DNA of 64,000 bases from Ahniella sp. (GTDB taxonomy: Bacteria > Pseudomonadota > Gammaproteobacteria > Xanthomonadales > Ahniellaceae), in assembly GCA_016712105.1 (NCBI GenBank), contig JADJRU010000003.1, forward strand, positions 124,001-188,000. The letters run 5' to 3'. The stretch's first letter is position 1; every line of letters starts with the position of its first letter. The notes beneath the pieces are model-generated. The model saw only the letters and a program-made list of their open reading frames with translations, was not told the DNA's origin and ran no database searches. Position numbers and translations under genes: made by a program. This document shows positions 38,727 to 48,357 of this stretch, in pieces.

Positions 38727-39951
38727 TGATGCCAAAACGTTTGCGGTACCAAGGCGCCAGATTCGGGCCCGACTTGGGTTGATCGGTTTCGGGTAAACCC
38801 TGTTCCAGCAGGAAATCATAGGCATCCGGTTGGTCCAGTTCTGCGGCCCGACTCAAGGCCAGTGATGCCGATTCAGGGTCGTTCGCGAAAGCCTGATGGA
38901 ACAGCTGCGGGCACTCACGCCGCACACGCTTGATGAACTTCAGATCCACCGGACCGAACCACCGAAGCGATTGGATCGCCGCTTCGGGCGGTGCGGCACA
39001 GATTGCTGATCTGGATTGGGACGGCAACTCGAGATAGGTGCGGACAGTGAACCGGAACGTTTGGGGTGTGGCAAACGGGACGACGTTTGGGCCAGCCATC
39101 GACCCCAATGACCGCGCGCCGCGAGTCACCAGCAATCGAATCGCCGATTCATGGCCAAAGCGCTGCGACAGGCCAAGCGGGGTCACCCCGGGTGCACAGT
39201 TCGAATCGACCAGCGCGCCGTCGTGGTCCAGCAGGACTTCGAGCCCATCGACCCAGCCGTTGATTGCAGCAGTGCAGATCGCTGTGGAGAGGCCCGAGTG
39301 ACGGATACCTTCCGTATTGCCCTCTCGCAGAGCGGTGGCCAGAACGCGGGACTGTTCTTGATCCATTGCTGCATCGAAGTCCAGAGCCCGCTCAACCGAC
39401 CGCAATTCTGGATCGTGGCTATCGGCCACATTCGCGGGTGACGGCGAACGCGGCGTCAGGATCCAGCGCCGAAGTTCCGGCGCGTGAATGTGGCCGAACG
39501 CGGTGACAAGCAGGCTCGCCGAGCGTTGCTGATCCGCGCCCACTTTCAACTGGCTCAGAACCCCTTCGTGCCAAAACACGATCATGAACCGGCCGCTGGA
39601 AGGTTCGTTGGGTTCGTCGGTCTTGGCGTTCGTTTGGGCCAGGTGCGCCTGGATGAGCTGCCATTCCGGGCTGGGGCAATCTGTGGTCTGGCACAGGAGC
39701 GATTGCACGTGCTGCCGCACTTGCCAGACTGTGTGGTGTGCTTCCGTCCCTGAATCGACGGCCCGCTCAATCAGGTAGATGTGCTTTGCGTGCTCGGCAT
39801 GATCCAGGAACCGCTCCACCGGAAACGTGTAATCGCGAGCCGAGAGCTGAATCCAAACCGGATCAATCTGCTGATCCTGCCCTGTCTTCAGCTCCACTGC
39901 CGTCGAGCTCGTCGACATGGAGAGGCCAGCGACCAGCAGCGATAGAAGCAT
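38698..39951 (-). CDS. Exported ankyrin-repeat-like protein
   Basis: ATG at 39951 begins a signal peptide (MLLSLLVAGLSMSTSSTAVE). The body contains ankyrin-like units (GWVDGLEVLLDHDGALVDSN, GVTPLGLSQRFGHESAIRLL, DAYDFLLEQGLPETD). It ends HSTPER. Its 3' end overlaps the MoaD-like gene on the other strand by 29 bp. Longer frames to 40116 would overlap the preceding gene and lack a signal at the start. Protein-protein contact in the periplasm is the likely role. Confidence 0.7.
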   Translation of the reverse strand: MLLSLLVAGLSMSTSSTAVELKTGQDQQIDPVWIQLSARDYTFPVERFLDHAEHAKHIYLIERAVDSGTEAHHTVWQVRQHVQSLLCQTTDCPSPEWQLIQAHLAQTNAKTDEPNEPSSGRFMIVFWHEGVLSQLKVGADQQRSASLLVTAFGHIHAPELRRWILTPRSPSPANVADSHDPELRSVERALDFDAAMDQEQSRVLATALREGNTEGIRHSGLSTAICTAAINGWVDGLEVLLDHDGALVDSNCAPGVTPLGLSQRFGHESAIRLLVTRGARSLGSMAGPNVVPFATPQTFRFTVRTYLELPSQSRSAICAAPPEAAIQSLRWFGPVDLKFIKRVRRECPQLFHQAFANDPESASLALSRAAELDQPDAYDFLLEQGLPETDQPKSGPNLAPWYRKRFGITNPHSTPER

Positions 39952-40069
39952 CCGAAAGACCAAGAAACCTCCCGGCGTTTCCGAGGGTTCGCAGGCGACA
40001 CGAAGCGCCTTCGATCGGGTCGAGTTGGATGTGGAAACGAAATCGCCCATGCGCTGGAGCATAAATGGT

Positions 40070-43000
40070 TCAGTGGGGCATGGCTTCGCATGCAGCGAAG
40101 CCTTCCATGTTGCCACGCAACGGATAACTCAGCCCGGAAGGTACCTGATTGCCCTCTGCATCGGCAGTGAAGATCGGCTGGCCTGAATGATCCAAGTGGA
40201 GACACTGACGATAGTGCGCCTGTTCGTAGTCGTCCTGAAATCGCTCGATGGCGCTGTTCACTGCCGCCTGACACTCGGCAGGCGTGCCGAATTTGCCTTC
40301 CAGATAAGACCAGTGCTTGGTCTTGATTTCATCCACCTTGGTGGCATGGACGTTCTCATGCTCGATCGTTTGTTGAATCTGCGCAGCCGTTCGGGGCTTG
40401 AAACCCGCGGGCGGTGCCATTCGAGGCAGGTTGGTGGCAACCTGTACCCGCGTGATCAACGCATCACCTCCCGCGATATACCAAACTTCCTTGTTTGGGC
40501 ATTTTTTACATTCCAGAGGCTTTTGTTCAGGAGAATTCTCCTGGAACATGAAGCCCAGTTTCTGGATCACCGGGAATCCGACGCGTTCGGCGGGCTTGAT
40601 CGTCCATGTTGGTCGCTGTGTTGTGTTCGCACCATCACAATCGCACTCTGCGGCGCCTCGAACCGGGCAACTGGGCGGATCATTTTCACCATCGTTGGGT
40701 GGAACCGGCGGTGGGCCTCCTCCCCAACCCGCCTTGCTGATCCCCATCCCTGGCTCAGAGACCAATTCGGCTGCGTCTTCGCTGACGGTCGCCAAGCCCA
40801 TGGGCACAAAGGTCGCCAGGTCATGGTCCCATTGGAACAGCGGAACGCTTTGACCTGGCCGCAAACCCGTGATGTTCGGCATCGTCACTTCGATGGGCGG
40901 ATCGAATCGTGTGCCGCTGGGCTGAATGGTCCAAGCCACAGCGCCAAACGAGGATGCGCCTCCTTGAGGCACCATGGGCAAGCGGTCAGCAATGATTGCG
41001 GTAACGGTCAGTGGGCCGATCCGGGACCCATCCGGAAACGTGACGCTGTTGCCCTTGACTGTCATCCGGAAGCCTTCCACTCCGGGCAATGTGATCGAGA
41101 CATCCTGGGCACCGCCGACCTCGACCGCCCGATCCAAATCGATTGGCGGCAAGTGGATTGCGTGCATCAATTGATTATCTTGACCGGGTGATACCGACGC
41201 TTCGAAGTGCAGTGATGGATATCGGCGCCCCGGTCCGGCAGAGACATCCCGACCATCGACAAACAGGTCAACCCGCCCCGGCGGTACCTGGTCTTCAAAT
41301 CGAAACAGCCCCGCCGCATCGGTAGTTGCAAGCAAGCTGGTCCGATCGATCGACACTCGGACACCCTCAAGTGGTACGCCCGCATCACTTCTCACTACGC
41401 CTGAGAATCGCGTTGGACCAGCCTGTGCCAGCAGCGCCTTCAACTGAAAATACGTCCGGTCGATGATGCTGCTGTCCGGGCCCAACAGCTCGGCAACAAC
41501 AACCACAGAGCCGGGTTGTGCTCCGGCACGCAATCGCATTGCTGCAACACCGTGCTCACCGCTCGCCAAGTCTGCGGTTTGTGCATCGGGCGAGAGAGCC
41601 ACGCCTGCTCGGGGAAGCAGTGTCGCTTGCCCGCCCAGGATGCGAAAGCGAACGGGCGCGTCGGCAACAGGGTTGTCGAACTCGTCCAAAACGTTGATGG
41701 TCAGCGGCTCCAGGACCGCTTGCCCTGTAGTCACGAATTGACTTGCCGATGTTCCATCGGACTTGACCGAGCGTGGTGCGCCTGGCAATCCGTTTGCGCT
41801 GAAGTACACCCGTTCGGCCGTTCCATCGACACTGGCACGGAGGAGCTGTCCCCCGATGCCGCCTTCCTTGCCGAGGATCCAGGACAGTGCAGCCACACCT
41901 TCGGCGTCGGTTTGGACCACCCTGTTGCGGGGAGGGTTCAAACCGTCCGACCCAATCGCGCCTGAAATCGGAAAATGACCGCTGCCTCGAATCAAGTCGA
42001 ATCGCACGGGTTGACCCGCGACGGGATCACCGGATGCGTCGGCAAGGCGGATCATCAGAGGCTCGGGCAGCGCTTGGCCAAGGACGCCAGTCTGGTCGTC
42101 ACCTGACAGAACCGACAGGCTCAGGGCGCCCGCCTGAATTCGCGTCACATCGAATGCTTGGGTCCGTTCGTTTCCAAGTGAATCGACTGCAAGCAGGGAC
42201 AAACGATTTCGTCCGACCAGGAGCGGAAACTCTTTCGCCCGGAAGTGTTGTCCGGATACGAGAGCCGTTTGTTCATACCCGCTGTCCAGATTGCGAATGC
42301 GCACTGTCGGTCGGCTACTGCCCACGATTGGACCGACGACATCCACCACGCGCCCACGAATGTTCAGTGTCTGGCTACTGGTCGCCGAATCGGGCTCGGG
42401 TGCGAACACCGTGAGCAAGGGAGCAGTCTGATCGGAGTAGACGGTGACTGCGTCACCGGCGATGCCCCCTTCAGCGGCGATCCCGACAGCGGTGATCAAG
42501 TTGGTGCCTTCGTGGAGGAAGAATCGATCAAATCGAAAGCCCATTCCGGCGTTCGTCAGTTCTGCCGCTTGCTGGTTGATCAGGACGGAGGACAAAGGCC
42601 GATTCGACCGACCGGTGACCACCACGGGTCGCGCTACCGTTCCGGTCAGTTGCTGACTATTGCCTGCTGGATCGTCCAATGGTCCAAAGGTCTGCAGATC
42701 CATTGGTGTATCCAACGTCAGCTGAAATGGAATGGCTCGCGTCACGGTCAACGAATCGGAAATTCGAATCCCGCCCTCGAACTTGGCTTCCACCGGAATC
42801 GTGGTTTCTCCAGGTTCCAGATTGACCAAACACTGATACTCACCCCGCACTTCGGTAAAGTCTTGCAATCGACACACCGACATACCGGCACGGATTGCCT
42901 GAGGCAGATCAACATTGGTATGGGCTGCGACACGGATCCGCACCGAAGGCCCGTCGACAATCGTCCCTGAAGGCGGTTCGAGGATCTCGAGGCTGTACTC

Positions 43001-44053
43001 GGGCACAACTGCAGTGAATGCCCAATCGTCGTCGACCTGCGCGCCCGATTGTGCGGCCGTCACCAAACGGACAGTATGCGCGCCAGGTGCCGGTGGAACC
43101 GTGTCCAGCAGCACTTCCGCTGCTTTGCCGCCCGGCTGCAGGTTTATTTGAATTTCAGCCGTTCGTTCGATGCCGTCCAACCAGAGCCTGATCGACTCGG
43201 GTACGAGGACACGACTGCCGCCATCGATTCGAGCACCGACCCGAAGCGGGCGAGCCTGATCAACGGGTGTCCCGGGCGGAGGTTGCCGCTCAGATACGAG
43301 AGGGATGGCTCCGAATTGAAACCAGCGCTCAACTTCGGTGGTGTTGCCTGCGCGATCGGTAATGGCCAGACGAATCGTATGGCGTCCGTTGGTGAGATCG
43401 TCGCGCACCAGCGAGACTGAATTGTCCGTGGCCGAGGCAGTGGTCGAAACATCCTGACCATCGATGAAGAGTCGGACCTGCGCGGGATCAATGCCTGCTC
43501 CGACATCGCTGAAATCCGCTCGGACCTGTACGGGGTTGTCTTCGTCATACGCCAAGCCATCTACTGGCGCGAAGCCATGGATCTGAGGTGCGGTCTGGGT
43601 GTGAAATGACCATCGTGATTGCGTTTCGACACCCTGGTGGCTCAGGATCAACAGAATTTCATGGGGCCCTTCCGGCAAAGGCTGGGCCAAGGAAAGGACT
43701 ACCGTCTCGGGAGCAGTGTCGATCCCTGTCATTTCAGAGCCATCAATGATCACTCGGGCCATCGGCACTGCGCCATCTAACCAAGGTACGAAGCTTGCGG
43801 AGATGGTCGGCGTGGCATCTGCTGCCAGAATCGAACCTGGTTCTGGCAGCAAGGTCCAACCCAGCAGGGTGCCTGGCGTGACGTCTTCGAAGCCGCTGGA
43901 AAAGTCCGAGGCATGGACCACCTTGCTTCCGAAGAGCAAGACCAGCGCGATGTGCATCAAGCCAAGGATCAAGCTTGTCCTGATGGAGTCTGATTGTGCG
44001 GAGTGAGGCACAGCCGAACGCGGGCTGGCCCGTCGCGGGCACGGGATGAACAT
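40070..44053 (-). CDS. Large exported Ig-like/Big_1 protein with C-terminal HExxH motif
   Basis: About 1327 residues. The ATG at 44053 keeps the whole hydrophobic segment (SLILGLMHIALVLLFGSKVV) as signal. The mature N-terminus reads SDFSSGFEDVTPGTLLGW, the F-x-x-G-F-E motif that other proteins here have at their C-terminus. Several Ig-like domains follow, then two Big_1-like domains (GQPVRFDLIRGSGHF, DAPVRFRILGGQATLL), a carboxypeptidase-regulatory-like domain (GVVRSDAGVPLEGVRV), a ZU5-like piece, and a Cys-rich C-terminus with EHENVHATKVDE (HExxH) and further cysteines. The last part may be a metallopeptidase or toxin-like domain. The reading frame is intact throughout. Surface adhesion or inter-bacterial action is conceivable but unproven. 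Confidence 0.75.
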   Translation of the reverse strand: MFIPCPRRASPRSAVPHSAQSDSIRTSLILGLMHIALVLLFGSKVVHASDFSSGFEDVTPGTLLGWTLLPEPGSILAADATPTISASFVPWLDGAVPMARVIIDGSEMTGIDTAPETVVLSLAQPLPEGPHEILLILSHQGVETQSRWSFHTQTAPQIHGFAPVDGLAYDEDNPVQVRADFSDVGAGIDPAQVRLFIDGQDVSTTASATDNSVSLVRDDLTNGRHTIRLAITDRAGNTTEVERWFQFGAIPLVSERQPPPGTPVDQARPLRVGARIDGGSRVLVPESIRLWLDGIERTAEIQINLQPGGKAAEVLLDTVPPAPGAHTVRLVTAAQSGAQVDDDWAFTAVVPEYSLEILEPPSGTIVDGPSVRIRVAAHTNVDLPQAIRAGMSVCRLQDFTEVRGEYQCLVNLEPGETTIPVEAKFEGGIRISDSLTVTRAIPFQLTLDTPMDLQTFGPLDDPAGNSQQLTGTVARPVVVTGRSNRPLSSVLINQQAAELTNAGMGFRFDRFFLHEGTNLITAVGIAAEGGIAGDAVTVYSDQTAPLLTVFAPEPDSATSSQTLNIRGRVVDVVGPIVGSSRPTVRIRNLDSGYEQTALVSGQHFRAKEFPLLVGRNRLSLLAVDSLGNERTQAFDVTRIQAGALSLSVLSGDDQTGVLGQALPEPLMIRLADASGDPVAGQPVRFDLIRGSGHFPISGAIGSDGLNPPRNRVVQTDAEGVAALSWILGKEGGIGGQLLRASVDGTAERVYFSANGLPGAPRSVKSDGTSASQFVTTGQAVLEPLTINVLDEFDNPVADAPVRFRILGGQATLLPRAGVALSPDAQTADLASGEHGVAAMRLRAGAQPGSVVVVAELLGPDSSIIDRTYFQLKALLAQAGPTRFSGVVRSDAGVPLEGVRVSIDRTSLLATTDAAGLFRFEDQVPPGRVDLFVDGRDVSAGPGRRYPSLHFEASVSPGQDNQLMHAIHLPPIDLDRAVEVGGAQDVSITLPGVEGFRMTVKGNSVTFPDGSRIGPLTVTAIIADRLPMVPQGGASSFGAVAWTIQPSGTRFDPPIEVTMPNITGLRPGQSVPLFQWDHDLATFVPMGLATVSEDAAELVSEPGMGISKAGWGGGPPPVPPNDGENDPPSCPVRGAAECDCDGANTTQRPTWTIKPAERVGFPVIQKLGFMFQENSPEQKPLECKKCPNKEVWYIAGGDALITRVQVATNLPRMAPPAGFKPRTAAQIQQTIEHENVHATKVDEIKTKHWSYLEGKFGTPAECQAAVNSAIERFQDDYEQAHYRQCLHLDHSGQPIFTADAEGNQVPSGLSYPLRGNMEGFAACEAMPH

Positions 44054-44218
44054 AGGATTGACTGCCTCAAGAACTTTCAAGTGAACTCTGAGATCACATT
44101 GAAGCGACGCCGAATGGAGCAGTCAATTGAAATCAGCCAGTTGTTGGGGGAATTCGGACATGTGCCGGACTCAATGCGGGTCTGAAAGTTCAGTATGGAC
44201 TTATTCAGACCTTCCCTA

Positions 44219-44246
44219 GGGAACCTCTGATTCATTCAAAGGTTCC
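44219..44246. other. Small hairpin in the 44081-44349 spacer
   Basis: GGAACCT and its complement AGGTTCC flank 14 bases. It lies beyond the stop of the HYDIN-like gene ending at 44350. No T-run, so a terminator role is uncertain. I see nothing else in the spacer. Confidence 0.35.
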
Positions 44247-44349
44247 AATCGATGCATGGATGCATCACCGCACTCAGCAAGTCGCCGATTGGCTTGAGGC
44301 AGGTCGCCGAGGGGCTTGTTCATCACTTCTTTTGGATTGTCTGGTTCGC

Positions 44350-45804
44350 TCACTCGAATCCGGACGAGAACAACACCGCCGTACCCCGCGCGCGCAGCGT
44401 GATGGTGTGCACCGGTTGCAGGCCCTGCTCATTCGTGAACGTGATGCCAGTCTGGGTTTCGTGGGCGCCCAGCGAAGTGGGCGTTGCCTGAAACCGGAAG
44501 GTATAGACACAGCTTGCGCCTACGGCGAGTGTTCCTGTGCAGTTAGTGGAGCCGGAGAACGGTGCCGATACGGAACCTCCGATAAAATTGATCAGCGGCG
44601 TGTCGCCGTCATTCACGACAGTGACCGGCACACCGATGATCGTGCCGATGTCCACGGTGCCGAAGTCGACCAGAAGGGGCGACACCTGCGCCAACGCGCC
44701 GACACCCGTGCCCGTAAACGTAAGGGGTTCCGGCTGGAATACGTTTTGGACAAAAAAGGTAATGGAGGTATTGCCGTTGAACGCGCGCAACTCGTGCGGG
44801 CGCAGCGCGTATGAAATCGAGCATGTGGCGCCGACGGCTACGGCTGAACCCGAGCACCCCATACCCGGCGCAACGCCCAAAGCCTGGAACGCGCCGCCGT
44901 CGCTGCCGATTTGGCTGAAGCCGCCACCACCCAGATCCACCGATGATGCAGCGGTGTTGGTGTATCGGATCGGCACACTCGCGCGCTTGCCCAATTTGAC
45001 CTTGCCGAACCCGATCGACGGCGGACGCAGGTGCACCAAGCCCACGGTGTTGACACCCTGCCCGCGCACTGCAATCGGGTAGTCCTCGGTCCAGGTTTGA
45101 CCCTGTACGGTAATTGAGGCGGTGACGACAGTCTGATTACTGACTTGGCCGAGCTGGCCCGGTGTGTACGTGGCGTTGAATTGACAACTGGCAGCGGGTG
45201 CGAGTGAGCCCCCACAGGTTCCGCCGGACAGGACGAACCCACCAGCCGGCGAGAATAAGCCGACATTAAAAACGAGTGCGGTATCGCGCGTGTTCGTCAC
45301 CGTGATGGGCACAGTCGACGTTTGGCCCAGGAAGGTGTTGCCGAAGTCGATGGTGTTAGGCGTCAGTTCCACGAGGGTGCCGACGCCGCGGCCGCGCAAG
45401 GAGATCGGGAAAGACTGGAATTCACTGCCGGCACTGAGCGACAGGCCGGTTGTGCCAGTAACTTCGAGCCCGTCGCCAGCCAATGGCCGAAACCGATATG
45501 CCATCGTGCAGGTGGTGCCGGCTGGAATACTGACCGGGCAGTTGCCCAGCGATCCACTGAAGCCATTGATATTGATCCCGCCCCCCGACACGTCCAGTGT
45601 TTGGGTCGTCAAGTTGCGGACGGTGACCGGCACCGATTTGAGTTCACCCACATTGATGGCGCCAAAGTCGATGTCGACCGGGCCAAGGTTGGCGAATGGT
45701 CTGCGTTCGCTGGTCTGGGCCGATGCGGGGGTACCCATGACTTGAACCATCAGTCCGATGGACATCATGCCGATTACGACCCAGAGATCCAGACGCCTGT
45801 TCAT
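44350..45804 (-). CDS. Exported HYDIN/ASH-like (choice-of-anchor) protein, paralogue 1
   Basis: ATG at 45804 has GGGAGTG upstream and a signal peptide ending near GTPASAQ. The protein of about 484 residues has repeated ASH/HYDIN-type beta units with the phrases IDFGAINVGELKSVPVTVRN, IDFGNTFLGQTSTVPITVTN, IGFGKVKLGKRASVPIRYTN and VDFGTVDIGTIIGVPVTVVN, plus CSI-type Cys pairs. It ends RGTAVLFSSGFE. A close paralogue lies at 48358-49791. Frame intact. A structural or adhesive role in the envelope is likely. Confidence 0.85.
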   Translation of the reverse strand: MNRRLDLWVVIGMMSIGLMVQVMGTPASAQTSERRPFANLGPVDIDFGAINVGELKSVPVTVRNLTTQTLDVSGGGININGFSGSLGNCPVSIPAGTTCTMAYRFRPLAGDGLEVTGTTGLSLSAGSEFQSFPISLRGRGVGTLVELTPNTIDFGNTFLGQTSTVPITVTNTRDTALVFNVGLFSPAGGFVLSGGTCGGSLAPAASCQFNATYTPGQLGQVSNQTVVTASITVQGQTWTEDYPIAVRGQGVNTVGLVHLRPPSIGFGKVKLGKRASVPIRYTNTAASSVDLGGGGFSQIGSDGGAFQALGVAPGMGCSGSAVAVGATCSISYALRPHELRAFNGNTSITFFVQNVFQPEPLTFTGTGVGALAQVSPLLVDFGTVDIGTIIGVPVTVVNDGDTPLINFIGGSVSAPFSGSTNCTGTLAVGASCVYTFRFQATPTSLGAHETQTGITFTNEQGLQPVHTITLRARGTAVLFSSGFE

Positions 45805-45887
45805 TCTCGCACTCCCAGTGGACACACAAGTCAAACGCCGGACTCGTGCCGATCGCACGCGGGTCATGACTGTTGCCGCCCGGCAAC

Positions 45888-45982
45888 GCGAATTCTTTTG
45901 GTGCCGAGGCAGTGCCGTCAGGCTCCCAGATCTGGGGTTGCGACCTGCCCTTGATCGCCCGGATCCAATCACTGGTGACCCG
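45888..45982. repeat. Dispersed repeat, copy A (95 bp)
   Basis: Similar to 46963-47056 throughout: both start GCGAATT, share AAGGCAGT/GAGGCAGT, CTGCCCTTGATCG, CTGGATCCAATC and end TTGGTGACCCG or CTGGTGACCCG. A hairpin precedes each copy (GTTGCC..GGCAAC here). Confidence 0.8.
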
Positions 45983-46019
45983 AGATTGCCGCGCCCGGCA
46001 GGCGGGCCTCGCAGTGACC
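45983..46019. repeat. Half-copy of the GTCATTGCGA palindrome
   Basis: AGATTGCCGCGCCCGGCAGGCGGGCCTCGCAGTGAC matches one half of the element at 22983-23085. It directly follows repeat copy A. Confidence 0.65.
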
Positions 46020-46182
46020 GTGGGCTTGAGTGGAGCGGCTACCCGAATCCGGAAGAACGGCGTTTCAGCGCTGCGAGTCCGATGAGTTGCATCTCGGTTG
46101 ATGCGCTGCCCATGCTCGCAACCCGTTCGGCCTGCGCCGTGCTGTTTCCTTGAGCGGTGAACCGGACACTACGAAGTGTGAA

Positions 46183-46524
46183 TCAATCCACTGGTGGTTT
46201 CCGCGACTCTGCCGATTTGTTTGATAGGCGGCCTTTTCGCCTTTGGTTCCGCTCGTTTCGCCGCGCTTTCTTGGTATCGACCGAATCCGTTTCGGATCTG
46301 GGCGCGGTATTCAAGCGATAGATCAAGAGCAGGCCAACACCCATCCAAAGATACCCGTACAAGAGCCAAGCCAAGGTTTCACCCAATAGAGCGGTGGCGA
46401 CACTGAAAAAGCTCGACGTGCCAAGGGTTGCGCTCATTGGGTAATGAAGGACCGCAAGGGACAGTCCGTGCAACAGCAGAACCAGACCGAAAAGACTTCC
46501 GAACCAACGTGCGAATCGTTGCAT
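46183..46524 (-). CDS. Small membrane protein of unknown function
   Basis: The 113-residue protein has two hydrophobic helices (WFGSLFGLVLLLHGLSLAVL, LLGETLAWLLYGYLWMGVGLLLIYRL) and a long basic, hydrophilic tail (KKARRNERNQRRKGR) probably in the cytosol. No family recognised. It is flanked on both sides by dispersed repeats. Confidence 0.65.
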   Translation of the reverse strand: MQRFARWFGSLFGLVLLLHGLSLAVLHYPMSATLGTSSFFSVATALLGETLAWLLYGYLWMGVGLLLIYRLNTAPRSETDSVDTKKARRNERNQRRKGRLSNKSAESRKPPVD

Positions 46525-46761
46525 GGAGGCCTACCTTGTAATGTGCTCAAGCAAAAGATCGGCGTCGAGCACGCCGATCCATCTTGCTGGATTGTCACGG
46601 TCGCGAGGCACCACAAGGCCCGGCGCCGGGTGATCGACGGACACGCCTGCTACCGAGCACTTTTCGAACTGCGGAGTCGAGATCATTCGGGGAAGTTTAG
46701 CCAGAATGATTTCTGATCGGCTGCACAAACGATCCGGATGACGAGTAGCTGTGACACGAAT

Positions 46762-46822
46762 GTGCGAAGCCACATTGTGGCAATCCGAGATTGCCACGCC
46801 GTGCAAGCGGGCCTCGAGATGG
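46762..46822. repeat. Degenerate copy of the GTCATTGCGA palindrome
   Basis: TGCGAAGCCACATTGTGGCAATC and GAGATTGCCACGCCGTGCAAGCGGGCCTCGAGATGG follow the pattern of the 22983-23085 element with several changes. Confidence 0.6.
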
Positions 46823-46962
46823 TTTCATCGGCACGCAGTGCGGCTACTCGATCCCGGGCAAACGCAGCGCTCTCGCCTGCTGTCGGCGGACCCACAGCGC
46901 AAACACCCCCCGGGGCGATTCCGGTCGTTCGGCCGCATGGTCGGTCGTCATGCCTCAGGCAT

Positions 46963-47056
46963 GCGAATTTTTCCGCGCCAAGGCAGTACCATCGGGCTTC
47001 CCGCCCTCACGTTCCGGCCTGCCCTTGATCGTCTGGATCCAATCATTGGTGACCCG
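46963..47056. repeat. Dispersed repeat, copy B (94 bp)
   Basis: Partner of 45888-45982. A hairpin precedes it, here CATGCCT C AGGCATG. It ends 40 bp before the Hpt gene. Confidence 0.8.
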
Positions 47057-47096
47057 TTTCAGTGCCTGGACGCGCAGGGGCCGCCGCGCCGCTGTT

Positions 47097-47483
47097 GTGG
47101 AAGAGGTCGACACCGAATTGCGTGACGCGTTCCTGGCTGAGCTCACCGATATCCTTCAGTCGATCGACACGGCGCTCGCCCGCTGGCGCGCCAATCCGTC
47201 CGACATCGATGCACACAAACAGCTCCGGCGCGGGTTCCACACGATCAAGGGTTCGGCGCCGCTGGTCGGTGCCGACTTGCTGGGTAATTACTGCAAGGAC
47301 CTCGAGCGTTTGATGAACGAGTTCCAGGAGCGCCCGGCCAAGGTCACACCGATCGCCATTAGCACACTCGCGCAAGCGATCGGGTTACTGCCTGCGTTCG
47401 GCGAGAGCTTGCGGGCAGACCGCCCGGCACCGGTGCTGGCTTCTGCAGTGCATCAGCGGGTTTTGCGGCTCATCGCACGCTGA
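47097..47483 (+). CDS. Stand-alone Hpt (histidine phosphotransfer) domain protein
   Basis: The product of about 128 residues starts with GTG 47097 (VEEVDTELRDAF). It holds one Hpt domain: AHKQLRRGFHTIKGSAPLVGADLLG, with the phospho-accepting His at codon 47238-47240 in FHTIKGSA. The sequence is most like the internal Hpt domains of ChpA/PilL-type chemosensory kinases, so it could be a fragment of such a protein or an orphan relay. No kinase or response regulator is near. Because repeat B lies just upstream, the start may have been moved by a rearrangement. The start codon is uncertain. Confidence 0.7.
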   Translation: MEEVDTELRDAFLAELTDILQSIDTALARWRANPSDIDAHKQLRRGFHTIKGSAPLVGADLLGNYCKDLERLMNEFQERPAKVTPIAISTLAQAIGLLPAFGESLRADRPAPVLASAVHQRVLRLIAR

Positions 47484-47614
47484 TCCGGCCCCGTGGGCCA
47501 GGCTTGTTCACTGGACCCTGTCGGATTTTGAGCGCGGCTGCGTATTCCAGAGCGAAGACCATTCTTCGCCCGGTAACGGGTTGATCCACTCCCCCCACCA
47601 CTGGAACCGCCACC

Positions 47615-48271
47615 ATGAACTCCGCTTTTTCCCGACTCGCCGCACTGGTTGGTCTGCTGTTGGTCACGACCCATGCCGCCGCGGCACGACCCCACGAATC
47701 CATGACCCTCAATTTCGAAGAGATCAAGGTCGAGCACCACGCCGGTGCTTCCCTTTCGTCGCCGTTTGCCATCGACATCGTCGTCGATGCACAAGCTCAA
47801 CCCAAAGTCGTTTTCCGACCTCTGCGTGTTTACAACGTCACACTGAAACGAGGGATTGTCGCGAGTGATCAATCGCCCTCGTTCACCGAGCTGACTTTTG
47901 CGCTGAATGATCCGCAACTCGGTGAGTCGGCATGGGGCGAACTCACCATTGTGATGCCGCATGGAGATCCTGTGGGTGCCAGCGCGCAGGCCTTGAGCAA
48001 GTTCGGCACGGGCACTCTGGTCCTGAATGTCACGAATACCTATGTGCGTGACCACATCGAACTGACGTTCCAGCCGCGTGCCGGCGCGACGTTGTTCGGG
48101 CAGCCGGCACACTGGTTCAACCGCCCGGGTTCAGGCGAGGATCTGGTGGCGCGGGTGCCGATTCCCGCAGCAGGTGGGTCGATGACCAGCACGCTGCAGG
48201 TCAGTGCCGGACGGCAATCGTTTACGGTGCCGATCTCGATCAAACGGGCTGCGGCGGTGGGTACGAACTGA
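47615..48271 (+). CDS. Exported beta-rich protein of unknown function
   Basis: The 218-residue product has a signal peptide (LAALVGLLLVTTHAAAA). The rest alternates hydrophobic residues in beta fashion (FAIDIVVDAQAQPKVVFRP, GTGTLVLNVTNTYVRDHIEL). No family recognised. Converges with the HYDIN-like paralogue 2. Frame intact. Confidence 0.7.
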   Translation: MNSAFSRLAALVGLLLVTTHAAAARPHESMTLNFEEIKVEHHAGASLSSPFAIDIVVDAQAQPKVVFRPLRVYNVTLKRGIVASDQSPSFTELTFALNDPQLGESAWGELTIVMPHGDPVGASAQALSKFGTGTLVLNVTNTYVRDHIELTFQPRAGATLFGQPAHWFNRPGSGEDLVARVPIPAAGGSMTSTLQVSAGRQSFTVPISIKRAAAVGTN

Positions 48272-48357
48272 TTCACTCGGACCGGCAAGCCTCTGGGCAG
48301 TCGGTCCAACTCAGCCTTGATCGGGTGATGTGGTTGACATCAATGTTGCCAGCGCAC

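Larger units (their letters stand above)
46525..47096. other. 572-bp intergenic stretch carrying repeats, no other supported gene
   Basis: Besides the two repeats listed, I see no coding region with a domain or ribosome site. An open frame reads through repeat B into the Hpt gene but is probably not translated from its far start. Confidence 0.4.

Noticed and set aside
45888..47056. Integron attC sites
   Set aside because: The repeats lack the GTTRRRY core and the simple-site layout.
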